This document shows positions 47,589 to 56,825 of a stretch of 64,000 nucleotides of DNA, one piece after another (the stretch's first letter is position 1; every line of letters begins with the position of its first letter). The position numbers and the translations under genes are program-made. Location: NCBI GenBank assembly GCA_019918135.1, contig WBZZ01006409.1:41001-105000 (forward strand). The letters run 5' to 3'. The notes under the pieces were generated by a model. It searched no databases. It was not told where the DNA came from and was given only the letters and a program-made list of their open reading frames with translations. Origin of the DNA: Paulinella micropora. Lineage: Eukaryota > Cercozoa > Imbricatea > Euglyphida > Paulinellidae.

Positions 47589-47675
47589 GTCTAGATTTTT
47601 TTTTGCAAGTTTTTTAAAATTGTTCTATATTTCTGTTTTTCACGTATATTTCACGAGATAGCGCCTGAGACAGGC
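47589..47675 (+). promoter_or_regulatory. Shared promoter/leader of Sel1 genes, copy 1
   Basis: GTCTAGATTTTTTTTTGCAAG, TTTTTTAAAATTGT, TCTATATTTCTG and TTTCACGAGATAGCGCCTGA precede ATG 47676. The same string stands before ATG 49489 (49393-49488) and ATG 50110 (50035-50109). CTATATTT is a TATA-like box about 40-50 bases before the start. Conservation across three copies beside changing upstream DNA suggests it is the functional promoter. Confidence 0.65.
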
Positions 47676-49271
47676 ATGACGACCAGCTGGGAAGCACGGG
47701 CGGACTCGGACTCGGGGCTGCTTCCGGGCCTGGATGACGAGGCACAGGCCTTTGAGTGTTACCGCCAGGCGGCCGAGCAAGGGGACGCGGAGGCGCAGTG
47801 TAGTCTGGGTGTTTGTTACGCCAGCGGAAAAGGAGTAAGCCAGAGCGAGGCCCAGGCAGCCGAGTGGTACCACCGCGCGGCCGAGCAAGGGGACGCAAAG
47901 GCACAGTTTAATCTGGCTGTTTGTTATGAAAACGGAGAAGGGGTAAGCCAGAGCCAGGCCCAGGCGGTGGAGTGGTACCGCCGGGCGGCCGAGCAAGGGC
48001 ACGCAGATGCGCAGTTTAATCTGGCTGTTTGTTACGACAACGGAGAAGGATTGAACCAAGACTACGCCCAGGCGGCCGAGTGCTACCGCCGGGCGGCCGA
48101 GCAAGGGGACGCGGAGGCGCAGTGTAATCTGGGTGTTTGTTACGCCAGCGGAGAAGGGGTGCGCCAGAGCCAGGCCCAGGCAGCGGAGTGGTACCGCCGC
48201 GCGGCCGAACAAGGACTAGCGGAGGCGCAGTTTTATCTGGCTGTTTGCTACGTCCACGGAGAAGGGGTAAGCCAGAGCCAGGCCCAGGCGGTGGAGTGGT
48301 ACCGCCGTGCAGCTGTACAAGGGCATGCGGAGGCGCAGCTTTATCTGGCTGTTTGCTACACCAGCGGAGAAGGAGTAAGCCAGAGCCACGCCCAGGCGGT
48401 GGAGTGGTACCGCCGGGCAGCTGAACAAGGGGATGCGAGGGCGCAGTTTAATCTGGCTGTTTGTTACTACCGCGGAGAAGGAGTAAGCCAGAGTCAAGCC
48501 CAGGCGGTGAAGTGGTACCGCCGGGCGGCCGAGCAAGGGCAAGCGGAGGCGCAGTTTAATCTGGGTGTTTGCTACGCCAGCGGAGAAGGAGTAAGCCAGA
48601 GCCAGGACCAGGCCGCGGAGTGGTACCGCCGGGCGGCCGAGCAAGGGCAAGCGGTTGCACAGTTTAATCTGGCTGTTTGTTACGACAGCGGAAAAGGGGT
48701 GAGCCAAAGCCAGGCCCAGGCGGTCGAGTGGTACCGCCGGGCGGCCGAGCAAGGGCAAGCGAAGGCGCAGTTTAATCTGGGTGTTTGTTACGCCAGCGGA
48801 GAAGGGGTAAGCCAGAGCCAGGCCCAGGCAGCGGAGTGGTACCACCGCGCGGCCGAGCAAGGGGACGCAAAGGCACAGTTTAATCTGGCTGTTTGTTATG
48901 AAAACGGAGAAGGGGTAAGCCAGAGCCAGGCCCGGGCAGTCGAGTGGTACCGCCGGGCGGCAGAGCAAGGGCACGCAGATGCGCAGTTTAATCTGGCTGT
49001 TTGTTATGACAACGGAGAAGGATTGAACCAAGACTACGCCCAGGCGGCCGAGTGCTACCGCCGAGCGGCTGAGCAAGGCCACGCCAAAGCCCAGCTGGAA
49101 CTTGGCCTCTGTTTCGAGCTGGGCACGGGCGTGGCCCAGGACGAGAGTGCTGCCGTCCGCTGGTACACACTCGCGGCCGAACAAGGCGAAACAATGGCTC
49201 AGCGGCGGGTCGACCTCTGCTACGAGCTGGGCACCGGAGTGGAAAAGGATGAGAGTGCCGTTGCGCTGTAA
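47676..49271 (+). CDS. Sel1-like repeat protein, about 14 repeats
   Basis: The 531-residue protein opens MTTSWEARADSDSG and then consists of about fourteen 36-residue Sel1-like repeats with the consensus AEWYRRAAEQG.A.AQFNLAVCY..GEGVSQ. Each repeat is two antiparallel helices, and together they form a superhelical scaffold for protein binding. The last two repeats diverge (LCFELGTGVAQDESAAV). It has no signal peptide. Neighbouring repeats are nearly identical in DNA, as after gene conversion. Sel1 proteins in pathogens and large viruses bind host proteins or adapt ubiquitin/ER machinery; the target here is unknown. Confidence 0.92.
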   Translation: MTTSWEARADSDSGLLPGLDDEAQAFECYRQAAEQGDAEAQCSLGVCYASGKGVSQSEAQAAEWYHRAAEQGDAKAQFNLAVCYENGEGVSQSQAQAVEWYRRAAEQGHADAQFNLAVCYDNGEGLNQDYAQAAECYRRAAEQGDAEAQCNLGVCYASGEGVRQSQAQAAEWYRRAAEQGLAEAQFYLAVCYVHGEGVSQSQAQAVEWYRRAAVQGHAEAQLYLAVCYTSGEGVSQSHAQAVEWYRRAAEQGDARAQFNLAVCYYRGEGVSQSQAQAVKWYRRAAEQGQAEAQFNLGVCYASGEGVSQSQDQAAEWYRRAAEQGQAVAQFNLAVCYDSGKGVSQSQAQAVEWYRRAAEQGQAKAQFNLGVCYASGEGVSQSQAQAAEWYHRAAEQGDAKAQFNLAVCYENGEGVSQSQARAVEWYRRAAEQGHADAQFNLAVCYDNGEGLNQDYAQAAECYRRAAEQGHAKAQLELGLCFELGTGVAQDESAAVRWYTLAAEQGETMAQRRVDLCYELGTGVEKDESAVAL

Positions 49272-49392
49272 TTGACGTTTGTCATTATTAAAAATCATTT
49301 TGCGAAACACAAGTCTGAGCCTCCATATAGATCTACCACAAAGCTCTGGTCCCGGGGGGGGGGGGAGGGAGGGGGGGGGGTGCCCCCCGACC
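49272..49392. other. Gap with G runs
   Basis: G-runs at 49354-49380 lie between two Sel1 genes. Nothing else is seen. Confidence 0.5.
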
Positions 49393-49488
49393 CCCGTCTA
49401 GATCTTTTTTGGGGGGGCAAGTTTTTTAAAATTGTGCTATATTTCTGTTTTTTGCGTATATTTCACGAGATAGCGCCTGATGTAAGGC
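49393..49488 (+). promoter_or_regulatory. Shared promoter/leader of Sel1 genes, copy 2
   Basis: Near-identical to 47589-47675, with GCTATATTTCTG as the TATA-like part and TTTCACGAGATAGCGCCTGA before the ATG. Confidence 0.65.
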
Positions 49489-49752
49489 ATGACGATCAGC
49501 ACTGACGAGGCCAAGGCCCTTGAGTGGTACCGCCGGGCGGCCGAGCAAGGGCTCGCGGAGGCGCAGTTGAATCTGGGTTTTTGTTATGCCAGCGGAAAAG
49601 GGGTAAGCCAGAGCCAGGCCCAGGCGGCGGAGTGGTACCGCCGGGCGGCCGAACAAGGGCACGCAGATGCGCAGCTTAATCTGGCTGTTTGTTACGAGCT
49701 GGGCACGGCACAGGACGAGACGGCATCGCCGCCAGCCCACGGGGGGCAATAG
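49489..49752 (+). CDS. Short Sel1-like repeat protein
   Basis: 87 residues with two full Sel1-like repeats starting MTISTDEAKALEWYRRAAEQG and a shortened end (YELGTAQDETASPPAHGGQ). It has the same promoter as its longer neighbours, and its tail resembles the end of the protein at 50110 (PAHGKK). It is either a compact member or the product of internal repeat loss between copies. Confidence 0.8.
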   Translation: MTISTDEAKALEWYRRAAEQGLAEAQLNLGFCYASGKGVSQSQAQAAEWYRRAAEQGHADAQLNLAVCYELGTAQDETASPPAHGGQ

Positions 49753-49846
49753 ACCACAAAAACCTTCCCTTGCGGGCCTCTGTTGGCAAATGTCTAATTA
49801 AAAAGCTTGCGGATACTAAGTGAGAAAAGAAAACCCCTCCCCGCTG

Positions 49847-49968
49847 ATGCCGGACATCAGCGGGGATCTTTTAGCACGTTGCAAATTAACGGATGCACAG
49901 TCTAGCAATGGGCTACATTATCTGTCTACAGAAACGGAGAACCAATTAAAAGAGCGCTGCCCAGCCTT
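49847..49968 (+). pseudogene. Truncated copy of the zinc-finger gene 5' end
   Basis: The frame from 49847 (MPDISGDLLARCKLTDAQSS) matches the start of the C2H2 gene at 51698 (DLLARCKLTDAESS … ERCPALS). The upstream bases TTGGCAAATGT.TAATTAAAA also match 51668-51690. The homology stops exactly at the family 1 hairpin at 49969, beyond which another frame reads into the next Sel1 promoter. Confidence 0.75.
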
Positions 49969-49992
49969 GAGCTCCCCGGGCTCAGGGGGCTC
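49969..49992. repeat. GC-rich hairpin element at a duplication breakpoint
   Basis: GAGCTCCC CGGGCTCA GGGGGCTC follows directly on the last matching codon of the truncated zinc-finger copy and is followed by GAAGAAGGGG, as at 47519. Confidence 0.8.
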
Positions 49993-50034
49993 GAAGAAGG
50001 GGCAGGACCCCGACGGGGGCACCCCCCCCCGTCG

Positions 50035-50109
50035 AAATCATTTGTCTTGCAAGTTTTTTTTAAATTGTGTTATATTTCTGTTTTTCACGAGATAGCGCGT
50101 GAGGCAGGC
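50035..50109 (+). promoter_or_regulatory. Shared promoter/leader of Sel1 genes, copy 3
   Basis: TTGCAAGTTTTTTTTAAATTGTG, TTATATTTCTG and CACGAGATAGCGCGTGA precede ATG 50110. It matches the two other Sel1 leaders but lacks the CGTATATT stretch. Confidence 0.6.
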
Positions 50110-51528
50110 ATGACGACCAGCACTGGCGAGGCCAAGGCCTTTGAGTGTTACCGCCGGGCCGCCGAGCAAGGGCACGCGGAGGCGCAGCTTACCCTGGGTT
50201 TTTGTTATGCGAACGGAGAAGGAGTGCACCAAGACCACGCCCAGGCGGCCGAGTGGTACCGCCGAGCGGCCGAGCAAGGGCAAGCGGAGGCGCAGTTTAC
50301 CCTGGGTTTTTGTTATGCCAGCGGAGAAGGGGTAAGCCAGAGTCAGGCCCAGGCAGTGGAGTGGTACCGCCGGGCGGCCGAGCAAGGGTACGAGGTTGCA
50401 CAGTTTAATCTGGCTGTTTGTTACGCCCGCGGAGAAGGGGTACGCCAGAGCCTGGCCCAGGCAGCGGAGTGGTACCGCCGGGCGGCCGAGCAAGGGCACG
50501 CGGCTGCACAGTGTAATCTGGGTGGTTGTTACGCCCGCGGAGAAGGGGTACGCCACAGCCTGGTTCAGGCGTTCGAGTGGTACCGCCGGGCAGCTGAACA
50601 AGGGTATGCGAGGGCGCAGTTTTATCTGGCTGTTTGCTACGCCAGCGGAGAAGGAGTAAGCCAGAGCCAGGCCCAGGCGGCAGAGTGGTACCGGCGGGCA
50701 GCTGTACAAGGGCATGCGGAGGCGCAGTTTTATCTGGCTGTTTGCTACGTCCACGGAAAAGGGGTAAGCCAGAGCCAGGCCCAGGCGGTGGAGTGGTACC
50801 GCCGTGCAGCTGTACAAGGGCATGCGGAGGCGCAGCTTTATCTGGCTGTTTGCTACACCAGCGGAGAAGGAGTAAGCCAGAGCCACGCCCAGGCGGTGGA
50901 GTGGTACCGCCGGGCAGCTGAACAAGGGGATGCGAGGGCGCAGTTTAATCTGGCTGTTTGTTACGACCGCGGAGAAGGAGTAAGCCAGAGTCAAGCCCAG
51001 GCGGTGAAGTGGTACCGCCGGGCGGCCGAGCAAGGGCAAGCGGAGGCGCAGTTTTATATGGGTTTTTGTTACGACAACGGAGAAGGAGTACGCCAGAGCC
51101 AGGCCCAGGCGGTCGAGTGGTACCGCCGGGCGGCCGAGCAAGGACAAGCGTGTGCACAGTTTAATCTGGGTATTTGTTACACCAGCGGAGAAGGTGTGAG
51201 TCAGAGCCATGCTCGGGCAGCGGAGTGGTACCGCCGCGCGGCCGAACAAGGGCACGCGGTTGCACAGTTTAATCTGGCTGTTTGTTACGACAACGGAAAA
51301 GGAGTAGGCCAGAACCAGGCCCAAGCTCTGGAGTGGTACCGCCGGGCCGCCGAGCAAGGGTACGCGGAGGCGCAGTTTAATCTGGCTGTTTGTTACGCCA
51401 ATGGAAAAGGGGTAAGCCAGAGCCAGGCTCAGGCAGCCAAGTGGTACCGCCGTGCGGCCGAGCAAGGGCACACCGAAGCCCGGCTGGAGAAGGCCGAGAC
51501 AGAAACGCCAGCCCACGGAAAGAAATAG
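50110..51528 (+). CDS. Sel1-like repeat protein, about 13 repeats
   Basis: 472 residues from ATG 50110 (MTTSTGEAKAFECYRRAAEQG), built almost wholly of about thirteen Sel1-like repeats. Start choice follows the position of the conserved leader and the MTTS/MTIS starts of its paralogues. A stretch of several repeats (for example 50800-50990) is almost identical to 48300-48500 in the first Sel1 gene, which implies recent exchange. The tail is charged (KAETETPAHGKK). It probably acts as a cytoplasmic or nuclear protein-binding scaffold. Confidence 0.9.
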   Translation: MTTSTGEAKAFECYRRAAEQGHAEAQLTLGFCYANGEGVHQDHAQAAEWYRRAAEQGQAEAQFTLGFCYASGEGVSQSQAQAVEWYRRAAEQGYEVAQFNLAVCYARGEGVRQSLAQAAEWYRRAAEQGHAAAQCNLGGCYARGEGVRHSLVQAFEWYRRAAEQGYARAQFYLAVCYASGEGVSQSQAQAAEWYRRAAVQGHAEAQFYLAVCYVHGKGVSQSQAQAVEWYRRAAVQGHAEAQLYLAVCYTSGEGVSQSHAQAVEWYRRAAEQGDARAQFNLAVCYDRGEGVSQSQAQAVKWYRRAAEQGQAEAQFYMGFCYDNGEGVRQSQAQAVEWYRRAAEQGQACAQFNLGICYTSGEGVSQSHARAAEWYRRAAEQGHAVAQFNLAVCYDNGKGVGQNQAQALEWYRRAAEQGYAEAQFNLAVCYANGKGVSQSQAQAAKWYRRAAEQGHTEARLEKAETETPAHGKK

Positions 51529-51697
51529 AATTTGTGTACCACGAAACCTTCCCCCCTTCCCCTGCTTGTCCCTCCCTCTTTTCTTTCTCCTGCAATTTCT
51601 TTTTTTGGGGGGATAAGTAAGGGGGAGGGGAGGCTTGACTTGTTTCCTATTTTTTTTGGTGTGGTTGTTGGCAAATGTTTAATTAAAAAGCTTGCGA

Positions 51698-52995
51698 ATG
51701 TCGAGCGGTCACGCCGGACATCAGCGGGATCTTTTAGCACGTTGCAAATTAACGGATGCAGAGTCTAGCCTGGGGCTCCAGTATCTGTCTAGAGAAATAG
51801 AGAACACATTGGGAGAGCGCTGCCCAGCCTTGAGCGGAGCTCAAACCGAAACCGGTGGAGAGCAGCAGGACTTAGCCGAACTGGTAATCCAGGTTTGGAC
51901 TCGGCTCCAGGCTGGGCTTCCGGCCTCGCCCGGGCCGGAAGCCTTGGTGCAGCGGCAGGCTCAGATCCTGTGTGTCCTTTGGTACATGAAAAAAGTCCAG
52001 CCCACCACCACACCAGTGCGCAGTGCCCCTACGTTGTTTTGGCAGCTGTACGAACACGCAGAATCAGAGCTGCAGCTTTGGCTGAGTCTGGCCACAGAGC
52101 ACGCCCTCCGGATCGATTCCCTTGCCCTGCCGTACAAAGTTGGGGAAGGACGGAGCAGTTTGAAGTTTATTAGAGAAAAAGTTAAGTTTCAGAAGCTCTT
52201 GTACCTGAAACGTGTGATAGCTAGAATCGAACCCAGGAGGTTTACTGAGCAAGCCAAGTTCGAAATAGAAAAGCTACGGACGGATGCCGCGCGTCTTGCG
52301 AGGGGCAGTCCGCTCCTGCTACTGGCCATGGATGATGGGCACAACCACGTCCTCTTCCAGGGCGCAAGTTGGTGGGCCACGTGCTGTCACTTTGCTGCGA
52401 AAGTGAACCGGAGCCTGGATACACAAATCGTGGTCTTTCCCTTCGCCCGCGCGGCCATCGCGCGGTTGGTGCGAGCTCACTCAGAAAACAAGCGGTTGCA
52501 GCTGAGCTGGATCAAGAGCGCAATGCAAGCGTTTGCGAATCTGGAGTCCCTAACGGGACTGAAGGTATGTCACACGAGGAAGTCGCCGTGCGGCACGATA
52601 AGTGACTGGCCGCCGACCGGACGCGGTTGGCTGTCTTTGCGGGTTGTGCAGGAGGCTCTATGGCGACAGTCGTCTCTAAGCTGTGCTCTTGACGAGGAAT
52701 TCGCGCAGGAGCCGCTGAACCCCCAGCACAGCTTGGACAGGCTCTACCGCTGGGCGACGTCGCTCCACGGTGCGTCACCCCTCCAGGAGCTGGAGCTGGA
52801 TCGAGTATTAGGGCTTCGGCCGGCCTCGGCCGGCCAACAACAACTTAAGCGTATCATGGAGCAGCTTGTCAGCGCTAGTGATAGCCCCCTGGATACCTGG
52901 AGCTGCAGGCAGCCGCCGCGGAACTTGGCGGTGGCCCCGGTAGTAGCATTATGGGCGGGCGTTTTTGCGTGCTTTTGGGTGGTCAGGCAGCTGTT

Positions 52996-53036
<41 letters not shown>

Positions 53037-54506
53037 GAGTGCAATCGCCGAGCCCGCCAAGTTCTCCCCAGCTGTCTCTGCTTGATCAAGAGGAGGAAAA
53101 GGGGGTAGACCTTCCTTGGTGCGGTGACCTCGGAACTAGCATACAGGACTTGAGTCCTTTTTTGGACTTTCCTCTTCTGGAAAAGGAAGAAGCACAGCTA
53201 CCCACAGATTTATCCCCTAGTGCTCCCGCCTCGAAAAAGACCAAGACTAGGCACAGCGCCGGCGTCGGCGTCGGCGTCGGCGTCAATGCCAAGCCGTACA
53301 AATGTGTCAGCTGCACAAGCCAGTTTTCGCACAAGTCGAGCCTGCAATCTCACGTGACGGCACTGCACAGCGGCGATTGTCTTTATGTATGTAAACCGCC
53401 TGGCTGTGGAAAGTCTTTCGGTAGTGCGTGGGCACTGCGGCGGCACTTGCTGGTCATGCACAAGGACCCCACAGTCGGCGGCTCGTCCCCGCCTTCGCAG
53501 CCCGCCACCGTCTGTCCAGTTTGTGGTGCTCGGCTTAAGCACCGATCCAGTCTGAAAAGGCATCTTAGGATCCACGACGAAATCAAGCCGTTCGACTGCA
53601 AGACTTGCAATCGCCGGTTTACACAAGAGCAGAACCTGAAGAATCACATAACGAGAATGCACACCGACCAGAGGCCCTTTGTCTGCCTACAGCAGGGCTG
53701 TTCCAAGGCTTTTGCCTCTTCGCAGGCCATGCTCGAACCCAAGCTGCGCAAGCACACGCCACTGTCCCCCGCCCCGCCAGCCGCTCCTCTTCTTACTCCT
53801 CCTCCTCCTTCTTTTTCTCTTCCTGAACAGGAACAAGAACAGGAACAGCCCGTGTTACTTCCTCCGCTGGAAATCCCATCCTCTCCCGCCTGGGTTTCTC
53901 CTTGGCTAGAGAGCCCCACCGCGCCGACCTCTCCGTTCTCTGGCTCTGACAAGGCCCTGCCTGTCCCTCCCCCCCTCCTCCTCCTCCTCCTCCTCCCCCT
54001 TCTCCTCCCCGGCACAAACCCCTCACGCTGTTCCCCCCCCCCTGTTCTTTGGCTTTTTCCCGCCATTCCCTGGCTTCAAGCCGTACAACTGTTCTAGCTG
54101 CACAGGCCAGCCACAAAAAAAACATGAGTCAACTCCGAAGTCTGACGTGCTGGTCCTGCACAAGGACGCCCCCCCAGCCATCACGCCACCCCGGCCAGCG
54201 CCGCCCGCCACTTTCACCTGTCGGATTTGCGGTGCTAAGCTAAAGTCCCGATCCAACCTGCAAACGCATCTTTGGATCCACGCCGAAATCAAGCCGTACC
54301 GCTGTAAGAATTGCGGTCGCCAATTTGCACAAGAGCTAAACCTGCGGAATCACGAGAGGAGCAAGCACACCAAAGAAAGGCCCTTTGTCTGCCAAGAGCA
54401 GGGCTGCTCCAAGGCTTTTACCTCTGTGCAGGCCCTGCGCGGACACGAGCGGAGGATTCACGCGGTCCTAGGGCCCATTTCGAAAACGAATAAAACATCC
54501 TTTTAA
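51698..54506 (+). CDS. C2H2 zinc-finger protein with poly-Gln, frameshifted near the 3' end
   Basis: ATG at 51698 begins MSSGHAGHQRDLLARC. Residues to about 420 are a helical region without known family. A poly-Gln tract (CAG/CAA at 52996-53033) follows, then acidic and Pro-rich linkers and C2H2 fingers: YKCVSC…H…H, YVCKPPGCGKSF…H, CPVCGARLKHRSSLKRHLRIH, FDCKTCNRRF…H and a last finger FVCLQQGCSKAF. A C run near 54036-54046 breaks the frame; the next frame to 54506 carries a second set (CRICGAKLKSRSNLQTH, YRCKNCGRQFAQ, FVCQEQGCSKAF, GHERRIH) that duplicates the first. The protein likely binds DNA and regulates transcription. Polyadenylation signals (AATAAAAC, AATAAAG) follow the stop. Confidence 0.8.
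52996..53033. repeat. CAG repeat (poly-Gln)
   Basis: A CAG run ending CAACAG lies within the zinc-finger gene; it is likely to vary in length. Confidence 0.9.
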
Positions 54507-54533
54507 TAAAGATTGGAACATTTCGTAATGAGA

Positions 54534-54556
54534 GCGCGCAGGCAACGCCTGCGCGC
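54534..54556. terminator. GC-rich hairpin between convergent genes
   Basis: GCGCGCAGGC AAC GCCTGCGCGC, a 10-base perfect stem with a 3-base loop, sits between the 3' ends of the genes ending at 54506 (+) and 54568 (-). Its place suggests a role in transcript ending, though eukaryotic genes do not need one. Confidence 0.5.
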
Positions 54557-54567
54557 GCAGGGCTAGG

Positions 54568-55776
54568 CTAAGCACGGAAGCTGAGTTTCATGACGAGCAA
54601 GTGCTGCTTCTTGTGCAAGCCGGCGTGCTGGTGCGTGCAGATCCAGGCGCAGTGCCGCAGGGGCAGGTCTTGCACGACGTACGCGCGCCTGGGCGCGGTG
54701 TCACCCGGGCCCTGGGCCTGATTCGTTGTAGCCGAGTAACAGGTCCTGGTCTCGGATTCAAAGCTGATGACTAAGTGGTGCTTTTCAAACTGGCGCACAA
54801 GCGTTGTTCGCAGGAGAGGTTGCTTTTGGAGCAAAGAGTGCAGCTTGGGAACCCAGGCGCCCCATTTCTGTAGCAGCGGGGCTAGCGCCTGCAGCGGCTC
54901 CGTGACCAGCTGCTTTTTTCTCGAGGCTTTGCGCTTGTTCTGCGTATTTTCCGCAGGCAGTTCGGGGGGGTCTGGGCCCCCCAGCAAGGAATTAAAGTCG
55001 ATGTCGTCGACGCCCCTTGGCTTTACTCTGTCCTTGGCCCTGCCGGCTAAGCCTGACGACGACCGGGCCTTGTTTTCTTCCTTTTGCTTTTCTTCTTCTT
55101 CCTCCTCTTCTTCGGCCTCACCGTCGTCGTCGTGATCCTGCCGTTCTCCACTGTCGCTCATGGATAAGTCAGACAGCTCTAAGGATTCTTCGACCGGCAC
55201 CGAAGCTTGTGACGAAGCTTGCGGGCTATGACTTCCCTCGCTAGCGCTCTCGTCGTCTTCGGAGTTTCTGTGCCGGCTGGTGGGCGCTTGGTACGTCGCG
55301 CGTACTGGGCGCGGCCCCGTACCTTGGGGCAGCAGGTTACTCAACATATTCTGAACCCTGGGGCCCAGCACTGTTGACAGCCTTATGTCGCCGTTGTCTG
55401 TTTCTTGCTGCGGGGGGACTGCCGAACGACGTGGGCGCGGCTCCACAAATCTTCCCCCATCCGCGCCTATCAACAAGTGCTTTTTCGCCTTCTTCTTCAA
55501 ACCCAGCTCCAGGCCAGCAAGGCTAGCCAGATAGTTCGACTCCACCAACGCAAACGGTTCGACCCCGAAGTAGTGCACCATAAAACCACACACTCCCGCC
55601 GGACCCAACAAGAACGGCTTCAGCTTGGGGTAGGCGATGCTGAGTCTCAGACGTTGTTCTACCAGAGAAACCACGAGTTGTATCCAATCGGCAAAGGGCT
55701 CCGTATATACATTCCGCCACAGCTGCCCCGCAGTTTCCCGCTGTTCGGCCTCCTCCCGTTTCTTCCCGTGGTCCAT
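54568..55776 (-). CDS. Unknown acidic-linker protein
   Basis: 402 residues from ATG 55776 in a good context (GCCATGG). Residues 1-125 look globular (WRNVYTEPFADWIQLVVSLV, GVEPFALVESNYLASLAG). A Ser/Asp/Glu-rich linker follows (residues about 170-260, with a run of Glu), then a basic stretch and a second small domain with QFEKHHLVISFE and LRHCAWICTHQHAGLHKKQHL. The His/Cys-rich end might bind metal. No family is recognised; the layout suggests a nuclear or tegument protein. Confidence 0.7.
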   Translation of the reverse strand: MDHGKKREEAEQRETAGQLWRNVYTEPFADWIQLVVSLVEQRLRLSIAYPKLKPFLLGPAGVCGFMVHYFGVEPFALVESNYLASLAGLELGLKKKAKKHLLIGADGGRFVEPRPRRSAVPPQQETDNGDIRLSTVLGPRVQNMLSNLLPQGTGPRPVRATYQAPTSRHRNSEDDESASEGSHSPQASSQASVPVEESLELSDLSMSDSGERQDHDDDGEAEEEEEEEEKQKEENKARSSSGLAGRAKDRVKPRGVDDIDFNSLLGGPDPPELPAENTQNKRKASRKKQLVTEPLQALAPLLQKWGAWVPKLHSLLQKQPLLRTTLVRQFEKHHLVISFESETRTCYSATTNQAQGPGDTAPRRAYVVQDLPLRHCAWICTHQHAGLHKKQHLLVMKLSFRA

Positions 55777-56063
55777 GGCCTTTTTAAGCCAAGACCGCTC
55801 GACCAAGTCGAGCTGGATTGGGGGCAGTTGGGCTTAGAGCTGAGTTTTGTGCAACCCTCCCCCCACCGTAAGAGGGAAGGGGGGGGGGCGCTCCCCCCCC
55901 CCTCCCTCCTCCCCCCCCCCCTCCCCCACCCCCCCCCCCCCGTCTCCTTGTCTTAAGGGACGTCGTTCACAAAAACAAGCACGGGCGAAGGGAGGGAGAC
56001 CGGGAGAGGGGGGGGGGGAGAGAGAAGGAGGGGGGAAGAGTGCTCGGCAAAAGGCCTGGGGGA
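55777..56063. other. Divergent gap with homopolymers
   Basis: G and C runs fill 55878-55945, with purine tracts to 56040. It must hold the promoters of the genes on both sides, but no clear TATA box is seen. Confidence 0.5.
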
Positions 56064-56825
56064 ATGGCAGACAAAAAGGCGGCTGACGAATTCTGGCACG
56101 GCCCGGAATGGGCGCAGGACGAGCCCCAGGCAGTGTCGGAGAAGTATGTGTACGCAAAGCAGCTGCACGAACTTGTTGAGAAGTACAAGGTAACGACAAA
56201 AGGGGCCGAGATAAATTGTACAAATTTTGCATGTGGTAAATATCTTTTTCCGAACGAGCCCAGCTTTTATTTACGGCTGGTTGAGCTGCTGTTTCTGTGC
56301 CGGGGCTCGTCGCAGAGCCTGGCCCTGGCTGAGATTACGCCTCCCAGGTACACGAGGTTTTACCTGGACATTGATCTAGAACTGGCGCTCGGCGACTACA
56401 AGGCCTGCCCGCCTGAGATACTAAGCCTGGCGCCAGGGTCGGAAACTCGACTGGACAGTTCCTGCTTTGTAGCCCGGGTGCACGGCTTTGTGAGCGAGTT
56501 GGTGGGGACGGAGCGCGCTAGCGCCAACTTGCTACATGCGTCGGGTGTGTGCAAGCTCAAGAAAGCGTACAAACCGTCTTTCCGGCTGATCTACCATGAC
56601 TTGGTGCTGGAGAAAAGCACCTCGCGGCGCCTGGTCCTGGCCGTGCAGAACAGGTGCGTCGCGTCCTACGGGCGGAGCTTTCTGCTGCAGAACCCCCTGC
56701 AGAAGGCGCTGGACCTAGAACTAACCATTCGGCAAAGATGGGGGTATCACTTTTTCCGAAATTTTTCCAAGATTTTTAGCAACTTTCAGAAAACTTGTGC
56801 AAATGAAGGGAAATTCAGTATTTAG
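56064..56825 (+). pseudogene. Second primase-like gene (AEP type), truncated at the viral boundary
   Basis: Starts MADKKAADEFWHG at 56064. RFYLDIDLELA (D102, D104) fits the first catalytic motif of archaeo-eukaryotic primases, and KPSFRLIYHDLVLE further on fits the second, with Arg where His is common. It is distinct from the PrimPol domain at 41430. Coding quality stops at about 56,730 (LDLELTIRQRWG). The last 26 codons are AT-rich and read into unrelated DNA before a TAG at 56825. The third motif is absent. The remainder was lost by integration or insertion. Confidence 0.65.

Noticed and set aside
48216-51516. Long minus-strand frames opposite the Sel1 genes
   Set aside because: They arise because the 108-base Sel1 repeat unit lacks stops on the other strand. 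The plus frames show the true Sel1 consensus.
54147-54506. Independent small zinc-finger gene
   Set aside because: Coding sequence upstream of its first Met in the same frame (KPYNCSSCTGQ) also matches the zinc-finger pattern, so it is the continuation of the 51698 gene after a C-run frameshift.
1-56730. Reassigned stop codons (UAG/UAA as sense)
   Set aside because: Only two in-frame stops were suspicious, and one is removed by a good intron. Many well-defined genes end in TAA or TAG followed by polyadenylation signals.
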